Made by a program: the position numbers and the translations under genes. Below, piece after piece: positions 1 to 7,242 of a DNA stretch of 10,922 nt. The stretch lies in assembly GCA_025462785.1 (NCBI GenBank), contig JAOAPG010000022.1, forward strand, positions 1-10,922. Direction: 5' to 3'. The notes beneath the pieces were generated by a model. It had not been told where the DNA came from and made no database searches. It worked only from the letters and a program-made list of their open reading frames with translations. This DNA comes from Acidobacteriaceae bacterium. Lineage in GTDB: Bacteria; Acidobacteriota; Terriglobia; Terriglobales; Acidobacteriaceae. Every line of letters starts with the position of its first letter. Position 1 is the stretch's first letter.

Positions 1-687
1 GATGGGCTCTTGCCAACTCTGAAGCACCTCGGGGCAAAGCTTTGGGAATTCATTCGCGACTCGACTCCCGCGCGCCACAAACAGCGTTACGGGGATATCG
101 ATTACGACTGGGATAATCGCGTTGATACCACTAGCGCAACTGTTTCGTGGAGAAATCGTCTACTAGGTCTGTTCCACTCGCCCTACCAGCCCACCGAGCC
201 GAGGCTCTTCCGCGAAATGCTAGGAGCTCTTGCGATTGATTTCTCCAAATTCACATTCATTGATATCGGCTCCGGTAAAGGACGCACGCTGCTCATGGCT
301 TCTGACTTCCCTTTTGGCCGCATTATTGGACTCGAAATTCTTCCCGATCTGCACCGGGTATCTGAAGAAAATGTACTCAGCTATAAAAGCGATTCGCAGA
401 AATGTTTTGCGATCGAAACGGTATTGGAGGATGCAAGGCAGTTTGTTTTTCCACCTGAAGCAATGGTGTTGTACTTGTTCAACCCGTTACCTGAGCCAGC
501 CTTCATTCAGCTGATTTCAAATCTAGAAGACTCTCTTACGCAATATCCAAGGCCTGTTTATGTGCTTTATCACAACCCTCTGCTCGAGGGTGTGCTCGCG
601 AAAAGTAAACAGCTCAAAAAAGTCTCAAGCACACATCAGTATTCGATATACGCGAACAATACTGAAGTAAGCGAAACTGATGTCTAA
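1..687 (+). CDS. Class I SAM-dependent methyltransferase (5' end probably outside the window)
   Basis: This is a Rossmann-fold methyltransferase that should transfer a methyl group from S-adenosylmethionine to an unknown substrate. Counting from the TTG at position 10, the glycine-rich SAM-binding motif I (FIDIGSGKGRTL) lies at residues 83-94. The acidic end of strand 2 (GLEILPDLH) is at 107-115, and a motif IV-like YLFNPLP is at 155-161. The N-terminal part, with RYGDIDYDWDNR at 26-37, resembles a methyltransferase group common in soil bacteria (from memory). The TTG has no visible ribosome-binding site and the frame stays open to the left edge, so I treat the gene as 5'-partial; a real start upstream is likely. 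The ATG at position 2 is in another frame. The stop codon lies inside the terminator stem. The gene is convergent with the phosphoesterase and has no evident link to the secretion genes. The substrate cannot be deduced. Confidence 0.82.
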   Translation, partial: DGLLPTLKHLGAKLWEFIRDSTPARHKQRYGDIDYDWDNRVDTTSATVSWRNRLLGLFHSPYQPTEPRLFREMLGALAIDFSKFTFIDIGSGKGRTLLMASDFPFGRIIGLEILPDLHRVSEENVLSYKSDSQKCFAIETVLEDARQFVFPPEAMVLYLFNPLPEPAFIQLISNLEDSLTQYPRPVYVLYHNPLLEGVLAKSKQLKKVSSTHQYSIYANNTEVSETDV

Positions 688-725
688 GACCCTGCTAGCG
701 GAAAATAGAGCTAGCAGGGTCTTAG
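684..725 (+). terminator. Strong intrinsic-type hairpin between convergent genes
   Basis: CTAAGACCCTGCTAGC at 684-699 is a perfect 16-bp inverted match to 710-725, with a 10-base loop (700-709). It is followed by the T-rich GTTTGTTTA rather than an unbroken T run. The methyltransferase stop codon (TAA, 685-687) is part of the left arm. The phosphoesterase stop on the other strand is at 747, so the hairpin also sits 21 bases beyond that gene. It is probably a bidirectional terminator, with the better T tract on the plus-strand side. Confidence 0.82.
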
Positions 726-746
726 GTTTGTTTACCGACGCCTTCA

Positions 747-2309
747 CTATTGAAGAGGCGTGCAGTCGTTAGTCGGCGGTGCAGCTTGACCCACCAGTGT
801 ATTCAGCGAGGGCGAGTGGGTGAAGTCAAACATACCTTCAATCCCGTTTGCATGTTGATCCCGACTCGTTAAATGCAGAGTCTGGCCATTGATTGTCAGG
901 AAACGTTTTTCAATAAATGCCAGCAATGAGGTGTGATCCGCGGCTGTGTGGGATATATAGCCCGGCTTGGAGAATGGTGAAATCGCGATGAGCGGAACCC
1001 GGAATCCATATTGGTTGAAGTTCGCGCATTGCGCGGGATACGGACCAGTCGGGTCTGCTGTAAGCGCCGGGCACAGCGCTTCGGCATCCAGGACACTTGT
1101 ATCTGTAAGGCTTAACGGGTTGAGCGCGCATTCCGCTCCGCCGCCGGGCTGCTCGCTAGTCGGAGGATTGGAAAGATCAGCACACTGTCCGGGCGCAATG
1201 CCGTCAGGCGTTAATGCCCCACCTTGCCGCGCCATGATCGGCCTTACGTGATCGTAGAATCCGCCATTTTCATCGTAGGTGATGAATATGATTGTGTCCT
1301 TCCAGAACGGCCCATTGCGAACCGCGTTGACCACTTGCGAGACATACGCTTGCCCACGCTGAATGTCGGTCGGCGGATGTTCATCATTTTCATTTGTTCT
1401 GCCTGTCAGACCGAAATTGGGATCGACAAGCGACACTGATGGCAGAGGTCCTGCTCCTGGTATTCCCGCGGCTTGGGCGAGGAAAACTGGGAGCGGCAGA
1501 AAGTGCGGATCGACTCCACTCGTGCCGAAAAGGCGGAAGCTTGCTCCTTGCGGCGCATCCTGAAAATAGTCAGCCCATGTGACTCCATGGCTGTCCAACA
1601 GATCGAAGATGGTCCCGGTAATCGGTTTGTAACCACCTGGGGGTGGAAATGTATCATTCGTGGTCAAGTGACCGAACGAAGTTGCGGTCATGAAATACGA
1701 GCGGTTCGGGAATGTAGGTCCAAGAACGGAAGAAAAGTACTGGTCGTTGATCCCGAAATTCTGCGCGAGATTGTAGTAGAACGGTATCTCATCCTGATTG
1801 TAGAACGACATTGTCTGGTCGTCGGTCGCGCCTTCGGGACCATCAACCTGTTCAGTGAGATCGTTCACTCGCACGAAGCCATCGCTCAGAAAATGAGTCA
1901 GTGATTGGTTCGGGCTCAGAAAATTGGCTTCCTGATGAGTGGGGAACCAGCCGTGATTGAGGTCAGGCGAGACACACCGTCTTGAGTCATGAAACGCGAA
2001 TACCCTGGAACCATCGTCGTCCGCGTTCGAATTGGAGCAGGTGAAATTGCCGGAACCGTCTACAGTGCAAGACAGACCATTAACACATTGATGGTCAGTT
2101 GGCGAACACGTGCCGTTTCCGTTGTGATATGGGCTGCCGGGCGCGTAAGCTAGCGCTCCGAAATAGTTATCGAATGAATGGTTCTCTTGCATGACGACAA
2201 TGATGTGATTGACTTTGTTCGCGTTCCCATCGGCAAAGCTGAGCCCGGGTATGACCAGTGCAGCTGAAACTACGGCTGCGCACAACGCAGCATTCCATAT
2301 TTTTTGCAC
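747..2309 (-). CDS. Secreted phosphoesterase of the phospholipase C / acid phosphatase (AcpA) family
   Basis: This predicted exported enzyme cleaves phosphate esters, either phospholipids or phosphomonoesters; family membership alone does not decide which. The protein is 520 aa from GTG 2309. A Sec signal peptide covers about residues 1-26 (hydrophobic core about 7-22, likely cut after SFA). Family motifs follow in order: ENHSFDNYFG (42-51), the metal-binding part of the active site; GPTFPNRSYFM (197-207), expected to carry the Thr/Ser nucleophile; TYDENGGFYDHV (344-355); and SHTAADHTSLLAFIEKRF (453-470). The mature part has ten cysteines, in a segment at 68-112, in an insertion at 376-428 and one at 516. 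This suggests disulphides and a periplasmic or extracellular location. The longest frame starts at ATG 2468, but AAGGAG seven bases before the GTG and the signal peptide directly after it favour the GTG. The longer form would also overlap the divergent lolA-like gene. Its place beside secretion genes makes it a possible cargo, which is inference only. Confidence 0.9.
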   Translation of the reverse strand: MQKIWNAALCAAVVSAALVIPGLSFADGNANKVNHIIVVMQENHSFDNYFGALAYAPGSPYHNGNGTCSPTDHQCVNGLSCTVDGSGNFTCSNSNADDDGSRVFAFHDSRRCVSPDLNHGWFPTHQEANFLSPNQSLTHFLSDGFVRVNDLTEQVDGPEGATDDQTMSFYNQDEIPFYYNLAQNFGINDQYFSSVLGPTFPNRSYFMTATSFGHLTTNDTFPPPGGYKPITGTIFDLLDSHGVTWADYFQDAPQGASFRLFGTSGVDPHFLPLPVFLAQAAGIPGAGPLPSVSLVDPNFGLTGRTNENDEHPPTDIQRGQAYVSQVVNAVRNGPFWKDTIIFITYDENGGFYDHVRPIMARQGGALTPDGIAPGQCADLSNPPTSEQPGGGAECALNPLSLTDTSVLDAEALCPALTADPTGPYPAQCANFNQYGFRVPLIAISPFSKPGYISHTAADHTSLLAFIEKRFLTINGQTLHLTSRDQHANGIEGMFDFTHSPSLNTLVGQAAPPTNDCTPLQ

Positions 2310-2316
2310 AGTGTGT

Positions 2317-2322
2317 CTCCTT
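2317..2322 (-). promoter_or_regulatory. Ribosome-binding site that fixes the phosphoesterase start at GTG 2309
   Basis: On the minus strand AAGGAG stands seven bases before the GTG at 2309, an ideal arrangement. The GTG is followed at once by a typical signal peptide. The start therefore moves 53 codons downstream of the longest open frame. Read as codons, this same sequence gives the Arg-Arg pair of the longer frame. Confidence 0.8.
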
Positions 2323-2374
2323 ATTTTTCGGCCGAGCAGACGACGGCCTATTACACACCGGAAATAAAAAGGAG
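2317..2374 (-). promoter_or_regulatory. Imperfect dyad around the phosphoesterase ribosome-binding site
   Basis: The plus-strand arm CTCCTTATTTTTCGG (2317-2331) is nearly the inverse of CCGGAAATAAAAAGGAG (2358-2374), with small gaps in the A/T part. Between them GGCCG (2330-2334) can pair with CGGCC (2344-2348) as an alternative small stem. In the minus-strand mRNA the upstream arm begins CTCCTT and could pair with the AAGGAG ribosome-binding site. A thermosensor-like or operator role is possible. The pairing is A/U-rich and imperfect, so it may be chance. Confidence 0.35.
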
Positions 2375-2385
2375 CTGTGAACGGG

Positions 2386-2414
2386 ATATGAAAATTTTGT
2401 AAAGAGCTCGTCAA
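2386..2414 (-). promoter_or_regulatory. Candidate sigma70-type promoter for the phosphoesterase gene
   Basis: On the minus strand TTGACG (2414-2409) matches the -35 consensus at five of six positions. A 17-base spacer leads to TCATAT (2391-2386), a poor -10 with three matches. Transcription would start near 2379 and include the whole dyad at 2317-2374 in the leader. The spacing is good but the -10 is weak. For the opposite direction the only candidate is TGTAAT at 2424-2429, which has no convincing -35. Confidence 0.3.
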
Positions 2415-2449
2415 AGGGGCGCCTGTAATTTGCTCCTCCACTGCGTAAA

Positions 2450-3172
2450 ATGGGTTCAGCAAAGGCATCTAATTCACACGAGGTTAATCACATTCGCTCA
2501 CTTAGGCATTTAACTTTCATTGCGTGGATGGTTTTGATCTCTCTCTCGACAATATGTCTCGCGAATGAGAGGTCCGCACCTGATGTCCACGTTTTGGCTC
2601 AGGACGTTGATAATCATTACAACCACTTGCGCACGCTGCAGACGAAATTTGTCGAGATTTACAAGGGTGCAGGAATGGAACGAACCGAATCCGGGACTCT
2701 GTGGCTTAAAAAACCTGGCAAGATGCGTTGGGAATACCGTTCTCCAAGAGAGAAACTGTTTCTTGGCGACGGCAAGAACGCCTGGTTCTACGTTCCTGGG
2801 GACCAGCAGGCGAGGAAAACTTCGATGCGCAACTTGGACGACTTGCAATCCCCACTAGCATTCATGTTAGGTAAAACCAAGCTGCAGAAAGAGTTGCAAG
2901 GATTATCTTTAGCTCCAGATGTAAAGCCTTTGAGTGCTAATGACGTGATGTTGAGGGGCGTGCCTAAGGCTTTGGCGGACAGGGTCAATGAAGTTCTGCT
3001 GGAAATCACGCCGGAAAGGTACATTTCCCGCCTTGTGATCGAGCAACGGGATGGTTCGGTAACCGAGTACCAGTTCAGTGATCAGAAGGAAAACGTTGTA
3101 GTGGATGACCGGCTTTTCCGTTTTGCGCCCCCAGATGGGGTTGAAGTGGTGGCGGGCGATCTAGGCCAGTAA
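2450..3172 (+). CDS. lolA: LolA-like periplasmic outer-membrane lipoprotein carrier
   Basis: LolA proteins take lipoproteins released by the LolCDE transporter, carry them through the periplasm and pass them to the outer membrane. This 240-aa protein has a hydrophobic export segment at about 21-37, with likely cleavage after CLA (38). The LolA core follows: an N-terminal helix region with TKFVEIYKG (65-73), GTLWLKKPGKMRWEYRSP (82-99), KLFLGDGKNAWFYVPGDQQA (102-121), and C-terminal beta strands through DDRLFRFAPPDGVEVV (219-234). The start is uncertain. ATG 2450 has no clear ribosome-binding site and gives an unusually long n-region. An ATT at 2492 has GAGG eight bases before it and would give a neater signal peptide, but ATT starts are rare. 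ATG 2528 would cut into the hydrophobic core. It is the first gene of the rightward cluster, 124 bases before gspF. A link to lipoproteins needed by the secretion machine, such as a secretin pilotin, is inference. Confidence 0.85.
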   Translation: MGSAKASNSHEVNHIRSLRHLTFIAWMVLISLSTICLANERSAPDVHVLAQDVDNHYNHLRTLQTKFVEIYKGAGMERTESGTLWLKKPGKMRWEYRSPREKLFLGDGKNAWFYVPGDQQARKTSMRNLDDLQSPLAFMLGKTKLQKELQGLSLAPDVKPLSANDVMLRGVPKALADRVNEVLLEITPERYISRLVIEQRDGSVTEYQFSDQKENVVVDDRLFRFAPPDGVEVVAGDLGQ

Positions 3173-3296
3173 AGTCTATTACTTTGTTGAAATTGCGGAA
3201 GTTACTAGCGGTACGAGTGGAGTGCATTCCGGCCCAGTATGGACGCAAACCGGATGTTAGACTGAACGGTGAGCGGAGCGTTGTAGAGAATCAGGT

Positions 3297-4499
3297 ATGG
3301 CGGAATTCGTCGTAAAAATAGCGGACGAACGTGGACGTCTTGTCCAGCAAGTCGAGACCGGATTCTCGGAGTCCGAGGTTCGCGACCGCTTCTCGCAACA
3401 AGGTTTTTTGGTTTATTGGGTCAAGCCGCGCGGCATGCTCTCGGGCGGGAAGATCGGTCGTACGAAGAAGGTGAAGCAGAGCAGTTTCCTGATTTTTAAC
3501 CAGCAGTTTCTGACTCTGATTAAGGCTGGACTACCGGTTTTAAGTTCTCTGGATCTGCTGATAAAGCGGCAGAAAGATGCTTACCTGCATAGCGTTCTGC
3601 AAAACATCCGCGACCGGGTGAAGAGTGGCGAATCGCTTTCTGAGGCTTTTACTACGCAGCGCGCTTTTCCAAAGATCTACACAACAACGCTGTTAGCTGG
3701 CGAGAGAAGCGGCAACATGGAAGAGGTCCTGGGCCGTTACATCGCATTTCAGCGAATGGCCTTAACTTTCAAAAAGAAGCTAGCGGTCTCACTTGTATAC
3801 CCGGCGCTGTTAGTTAGCGTTGTTTTTATCATGATGATTTTTCTCGTGACGTATGTGGTACCTCAGTTCGCCAAGCTCTATCAGGATATGGGAGCGGACC
3901 TGCCCTCCATTACGCAACTGATGCTGGCGATTGGGTTGGCTACTCAGAAATATGCCCTTTACATTGTCGTCGGCATTGTTCTGCTGCTTGTGGGACTGGT
4001 GCGCTGGAAGAATACAGACCGCGGTGCAAACGCGATCGACGGGACCATCCTGAAGCTACCAATGTTGGGCGATATTTGGTTGAAGTATCAGGTATCAAAC
4101 TTCTCCCGTATGCTTTCAACTCTTTTAACTGGAGGCATGCCGCTGGTTCCATCGCTTGAGACTGCAGGCGCGTCCATGAGCAGCCGCCGAATTTTGAATG
4201 GAATTGCCGAGGCTGCGGTCAGGGTTCGTGAAGGACAGCCTTTGGCGAAGGCGCTCGAAGCGCAACGCATGTTTCCGGACTTGTCGGTAGAGATGATTGA
4301 AGTAGGTGAATCGACGGGAGCTTTGCCCGCAATGCTGAATTCGGTGGCCGAATTTTACGAAGAAGATGTGCAGACGGCGCTGGGCGCGGCTATGGCCTTG
4401 ATTGAACCTCTGATTTTGGTAGTTATGGCAGTGGTTGTGGGCGGGATATTGATTTCTCTCTATCTGCCGATCTTTACCTTGGGATCTCACATTCATTAA
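3297..4499 (+). CDS. gspF: Type II secretion / type IV pilus inner-membrane platform protein GspF/PilC
   Basis: This polytopic inner-membrane protein forms the platform on which the ATPase drives pseudopilin or pilin assembly. It is 400 aa, the usual family length. An N-terminal domain (1-55) precedes two repeated cytoplasmic helical domains. The first covers about 65-160 (FNQQFLTLIKAGLPVLSSLD, then the typical GERSGNMEEVL at 135-145). The second covers about 267-360 (FSRMLSTLLTGGMPLVPSLE, then the matching GESTGALPAML at 337-347). Membrane segments are at about 163-190, 219-236 and 369-392. Start ATG 3297 has only weak purine stretches upstream (AGAGA, CAGG). It is followed 35 bases later by the ATPase gene, its direct partner. 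The 124 bases before it contain no promoter I can defend. No abnormal residues were noticed. Confidence 0.95.
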   Translation: MAEFVVKIADERGRLVQQVETGFSESEVRDRFSQQGFLVYWVKPRGMLSGGKIGRTKKVKQSSFLIFNQQFLTLIKAGLPVLSSLDLLIKRQKDAYLHSVLQNIRDRVKSGESLSEAFTTQRAFPKIYTTTLLAGERSGNMEEVLGRYIAFQRMALTFKKKLAVSLVYPALLVSVVFIMMIFLVTYVVPQFAKLYQDMGADLPSITQLMLAIGLATQKYALYIVVGIVLLLVGLVRWKNTDRGANAIDGTILKLPMLGDIWLKYQVSNFSRMLSTLLTGGMPLVPSLETAGASMSSRRILNGIAEAAVRVREGQPLAKALEAQRMFPDLSVEMIEVGESTGALPAMLNSVAEFYEEDVQTALGAAMALIEPLILVVMAVVVGGILISLYLPIFTLGSHIH

Positions 4500-4522
4500 A
4501 AGGCAGAGCGAGCCGGCGGTAC

Positions 4523-4528
4523 AGGTGA
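4523..4528 (+). promoter_or_regulatory. Ribosome-binding site of the GspE/PilB gene
   Basis: AGGTGA lies six bases before ATG 4535. It favours that start over the in-frame ATG at 4544. Confidence 0.65.
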
Positions 4529-4534
4529 ATTGAA

Positions 4535-6223
4535 ATGGCTAGTATGGCTGATAAGAAAACGGCTGTGGTAAACGGTGGAAACGGCGCGCCCGCGATGCCG
4601 GCGGCTCCGGCTGCCAAAATCAGTGAACTGGAGAAGGCGCAAGATATCGCTCGCCGTTACCGCTGCGAATTTATCGACCTGCATGACTTCCAGTTGCAGC
4701 ACGATCTTTTCTCGACCATACCCGTTCACTTGATGTTTCGCTATAACTTCATTCCCCTAGAAGAGACTCGCGACGGCCGATTGGCGATAGCGATTGCCGA
4801 TCCCAGCCAGCTGATGATGATCGATGAGATCAGCCTGCTGTTGAGCAAACGCATCGTAACCAAGGTTTCAACCCTCGCGCAGATTACCGAGATTCTCAAG
4901 AAGACAGAGCAATCGAAGCGCGTCCTCGAAGATGCCAGCGAAGGATTCACGCTGGACGTAATTCGCGAAGACGAAGCGGGAAACGATGAGAGCATCTCCA
5001 TTGATCGACTCACGGCTCAGGGCGATATCAGCCCAATTATTCGTTTAGTGGATACGACAATCTTTACGGCGCTTCAGCGCAGAGCAAGCGATATCCACAT
5101 CGAGACTCGTGATGATTCGGTTTCCATCAAGTTCCGCATTGACGGTGTGCTTACGCAAGCCATGCCACCTATTGCACGTGAGCATCATTCGACCATTATT
5201 TCGCGTATCAAAGTTATGAGCGAGCTCGACATCTCCGAGCGTCGCGTTCCTCAGGACGGACGTTTCCGCGTGAAGTATGGACAGCCGGAACGCCCGATCG
5301 ACTTCCGCGTTTCCATCATGCCATCCATTCACGGCGAAGATGCCGTATTGCGCGTGCTCGATAAAGAGTCGATGAGTGAGAAGTTCCACAAGCTGGTTCT
5401 CGATGTTGTAGGCTTCGACGAAGACGACCTGCGCCGATTCCGCCGCTACATCAAAGAACCGTACGGCATGGTGCTGGTGACCGGACCTACGGGCAGCGGA
5501 AAGACAACTACGCTTTACGCGGCCATCAATGAAATCAAGACGGATGAAGACAAGATCATTACGATTGAAGATCCGGTCGAATACCAGGTCCGCGGCATTA
5601 CTCAGATCCCAGTAAACGAAAAAAAGGGATTAACCTTCGCCCGAGGATTGCGTTCCATTCTGCGTCATGACCCTGACAAGATCATGGTCGGCGAAATCCG
5701 CGACGCGGAGACGGCGCAGATAGCGATTCAATCCGCTCTCACTGGCCACTTAGTGTTCACGACGGTGCACGCCAATAACGTCGTAGACGTAATCGGCCGG
5801 TTTCTGAACATGGGCGTCGAGCCATACAACTTTGTTTCCGCGTTGAATTGCATTCTGGCACAACGCTTGGTGCGACTTATTTGCGAGTCCTGCCGTTCAG
5901 TTGTGACGTATCCCCGAGAAGTACTCGAGGCAAGCGGCTTAGATCCTGACCAGTGGTCGCAAGTTTCTTTCTATGAAGGACAAGGATGCATCGAGTGCGC
6001 TGGCACGGGATTCCGGGGACGAAGCGCGATCCACGAATTACTAGACTTGAGTGACCGGATTCGGGAGATGATTCTTCTTAAGAAGCCGACGTCGGAGATC
6101 CGACGCGCAGCGCGGGAGGAAGGCATGCGTTTCTTGCGCGAATCCGCGTTGGATAAGGTCAGACTCGGCATGACTACGCTGAAAGAAATCAACAAGGTCA
6201 CATTCATCGAAAGCATGCGGTAG
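4535..6223 (+). CDS. gspE: Type II secretion / type IV pilus assembly ATPase GspE/PilB
   Basis: This cytoplasmic hexameric ATPase powers pseudopilin or pilin polymerisation through GspF/PilC and is held at the membrane by PilM/GspL. It is 562 aa. Residues 10-29 are an Ala/Pro/Gly-rich stretch. A T2SSE_N-type domain covers about 35-125. The N2 domain follows at about 165-275 (ASDIHIE at 184-190). The ATPase domain carries Walker A GPTGSGKTT (317-325), the Asp box ITIEDPVEY (342-350), Walker B DKIMVGEIRD (381-390) and the His box TGHLVFTTVHANN (403-415). A zinc-type tetracysteine is complete: C450/C453 and C485/C488. All catalytic motifs are intact, so an active enzyme is expected. The tetracysteine and N-terminal domain mark it as an assembly ATPase rather than a PilT-type retraction ATPase. 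GspE and PilB cannot be separated from sequence alone. The N-terminus lacks the first half of an MshEN domain (see findings). Confidence 0.95.
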   Translation: MASMADKKTAVVNGGNGAPAMPAAPAAKISELEKAQDIARRYRCEFIDLHDFQLQHDLFSTIPVHLMFRYNFIPLEETRDGRLAIAIADPSQLMMIDEISLLLSKRIVTKVSTLAQITEILKKTEQSKRVLEDASEGFTLDVIREDEAGNDESISIDRLTAQGDISPIIRLVDTTIFTALQRRASDIHIETRDDSVSIKFRIDGVLTQAMPPIAREHHSTIISRIKVMSELDISERRVPQDGRFRVKYGQPERPIDFRVSIMPSIHGEDAVLRVLDKESMSEKFHKLVLDVVGFDEDDLRRFRRYIKEPYGMVLVTGPTGSGKTTTLYAAINEIKTDEDKIITIEDPVEYQVRGITQIPVNEKKGLTFARGLRSILRHDPDKIMVGEIRDAETAQIAIQSALTGHLVFTTVHANNVVDVIGRFLNMGVEPYNFVSALNCILAQRLVRLICESCRSVVTYPREVLEASGLDPDQWSQVSFYEGQGCIECAGTGFRGRSAIHELLDLSDRIREMILLKKPTSEIRRAAREEGMRFLRESALDKVRLGMTTLKEINKVTFIESMR

Positions 6224-6344
6224 GAGCCTGGTGGCGTATCCATTTCGCCCATTCGGTCAATAGGATGAGTGCCCTTCCAGATATTGCATTTACTTATATG
6301 GGAGAGTTTTACTAGTAGAAGTGCGCTGTTTAACTGCTTAAATC

Positions 6345-7241
6345 ATGAGTTCCCGATTCCAATCAAGGTCTAAGCCGAAGCTGGCATGTGAGATTGCGGC
6401 GGACCGCATTGTCGCGGGCCGAATTGCAGAGGACGGCGGTTCGGTCGAAGCCTGCGCGACTCACGAACTTGCGCCCGGCAGCGTGGTGCCGGATTTGGTT
6501 GAGCTCAATTTGCGGGAACGGAATTCCGTTTTGCAGAATGTAAGAGAGACGCTGGGCAGTGTGGTGCCCCGCTCGCGCGACGTGATTGCGGTTCTTCCCG
6601 ATGCTGCAGTCCGTGTAGTGCTGCTGGATTTCGATACACTTCCTGCCAAGGATCAGGAAGCGGAAAGCGTGGTTCGCTTCCGTTTGAAGAAATCCCTCCC
6701 GTTCGACGTGGAGAAGGCGAAGGTCTCTTATCATGTGCAGCAGGCGACTAGCGGAGTGCGGGTCATCGCCGCAGTTGCCCTCACCACTGTAATCGAAGAC
6801 TATGAATCCATATTTCATGAAGCTGGGTACACCCCGGGGATAGTGATGCCATCCATGTTGGCGGCCTTAGGGGCGGCAGAATCGAAAGGTCCCACACTTG
6901 TCGTGAAGGTTGATACTCGCACCACCAGCATCGCGATTCTTGATAAGCAACAGCTTCTTCTGTTTCGCACGCTTGAGAACACTCGTGGCGTCACCGTCAC
7001 AGGCGAACAACTAGCCGAGGATATTTATCCTTCGATCGTGTTTTTTCAGGATACGTATTCTCTGAACATTGATCAGATTTATGTAGCTGGCATCTCGGAA
7101 ACCGGCAATGCGGCACCTGCGCTTCGAGCACAAACGGGAGCAGAGGTTCGGGACTTGGTAGCTTCATCGCAATTGGGGGCCGGAGTAGGTGCGGTACCGA
7201 AATGGAGAATGGCTGGGGTCGTGGGCTCTCTAATTTCCTGA
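6345..7241 (+). CDS. pilM: PilM-like actin-fold protein (cytoplasmic half of GspL)
   Basis: PilM is a cytoplasmic actin/FtsA-like protein that binds the N-terminal tail of PilN and couples the ATPase to the membrane complex; in classical type II systems it is fused into GspL. This one is 298 aa, somewhat short for PilM (about 350). The segment SVVRFRLKKSLPFD (108-121), followed by SYHV, matches the family's motif around an aromatic/basic run and PFD. LVVKVDTRTTSIAIL (185-199) corresponds to the second nucleotide-binding strand pair. The N-terminal strand (KLACEIAADRIVAGRI, 12-27) lacks the usual GIDIGS-type phosphate loop, so ATP binding may be weak or lost. An in-frame stop lies directly before the ATG (TAA at 6339-6341), so no earlier start exists. 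No ribosome-binding site is visible. pilN starts one base after its stop. Confidence 0.85.
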   Translation: MSSRFQSRSKPKLACEIAADRIVAGRIAEDGGSVEACATHELAPGSVVPDLVELNLRERNSVLQNVRETLGSVVPRSRDVIAVLPDAAVRVVLLDFDTLPAKDQEAESVVRFRLKKSLPFDVEKAKVSYHVQQATSGVRVIAAVALTTVIEDYESIFHEAGYTPGIVMPSMLAALGAAESKGPTLVVKVDTRTTSIAILDKQQLLLFRTLENTRGVTVTGEQLAEDIYPSIVFFQDTYSLNIDQIYVAGISETGNAAPALRAQTGAEVRDLVASSQLGAGVGAVPKWRMAGVVGSLIS

Positions 7242-7242
7242 T

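Noticed and set aside
896..1904. Several open frames of 60-140 codons on both strands inside the phosphoesterase gene
   Set aside because: They lie wholly within a gene with strong family motifs, lack ribosome-binding sites and give no recognisable protein.
2388..2402. Tiny four-codon open frame (ATG AAA ATT TTG TAA) after AAAAAGGAG in the divergent region
   Set aside because: The spacing from the ribosome-binding-like sequence is 13 bases, it is not next to the lolA-like start, and nothing suggests attenuation.
2310..2468. N-terminal extension of the phosphoesterase (53 more residues) containing an Arg-Arg pair that looks like a Tat signal
   Set aside because: The Arg-Arg codons are the AAGGAG ribosome-binding site read as protein, and the residues after the pair (His-Thr-Val) do not fit the Tat consensus. 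The Sec-type signal peptide begins at GTG 2309, and the extension would overlap the divergent gene.
3219..3230. Near-palindrome GGAGTGCATTCC upstream of gspF, as an operator
   Set aside because: It has one mismatch, is only 12 bases long, occurs once, and is not next to a convincing promoter. Chance is a sufficient explanation.
4125..4496. 123-codon frame on the minus strand within gspF (and similar ones inside gspE, pilM and the pseudopilin)
   Set aside because: These are antisense shadows of well-supported genes and have no independent coding evidence.
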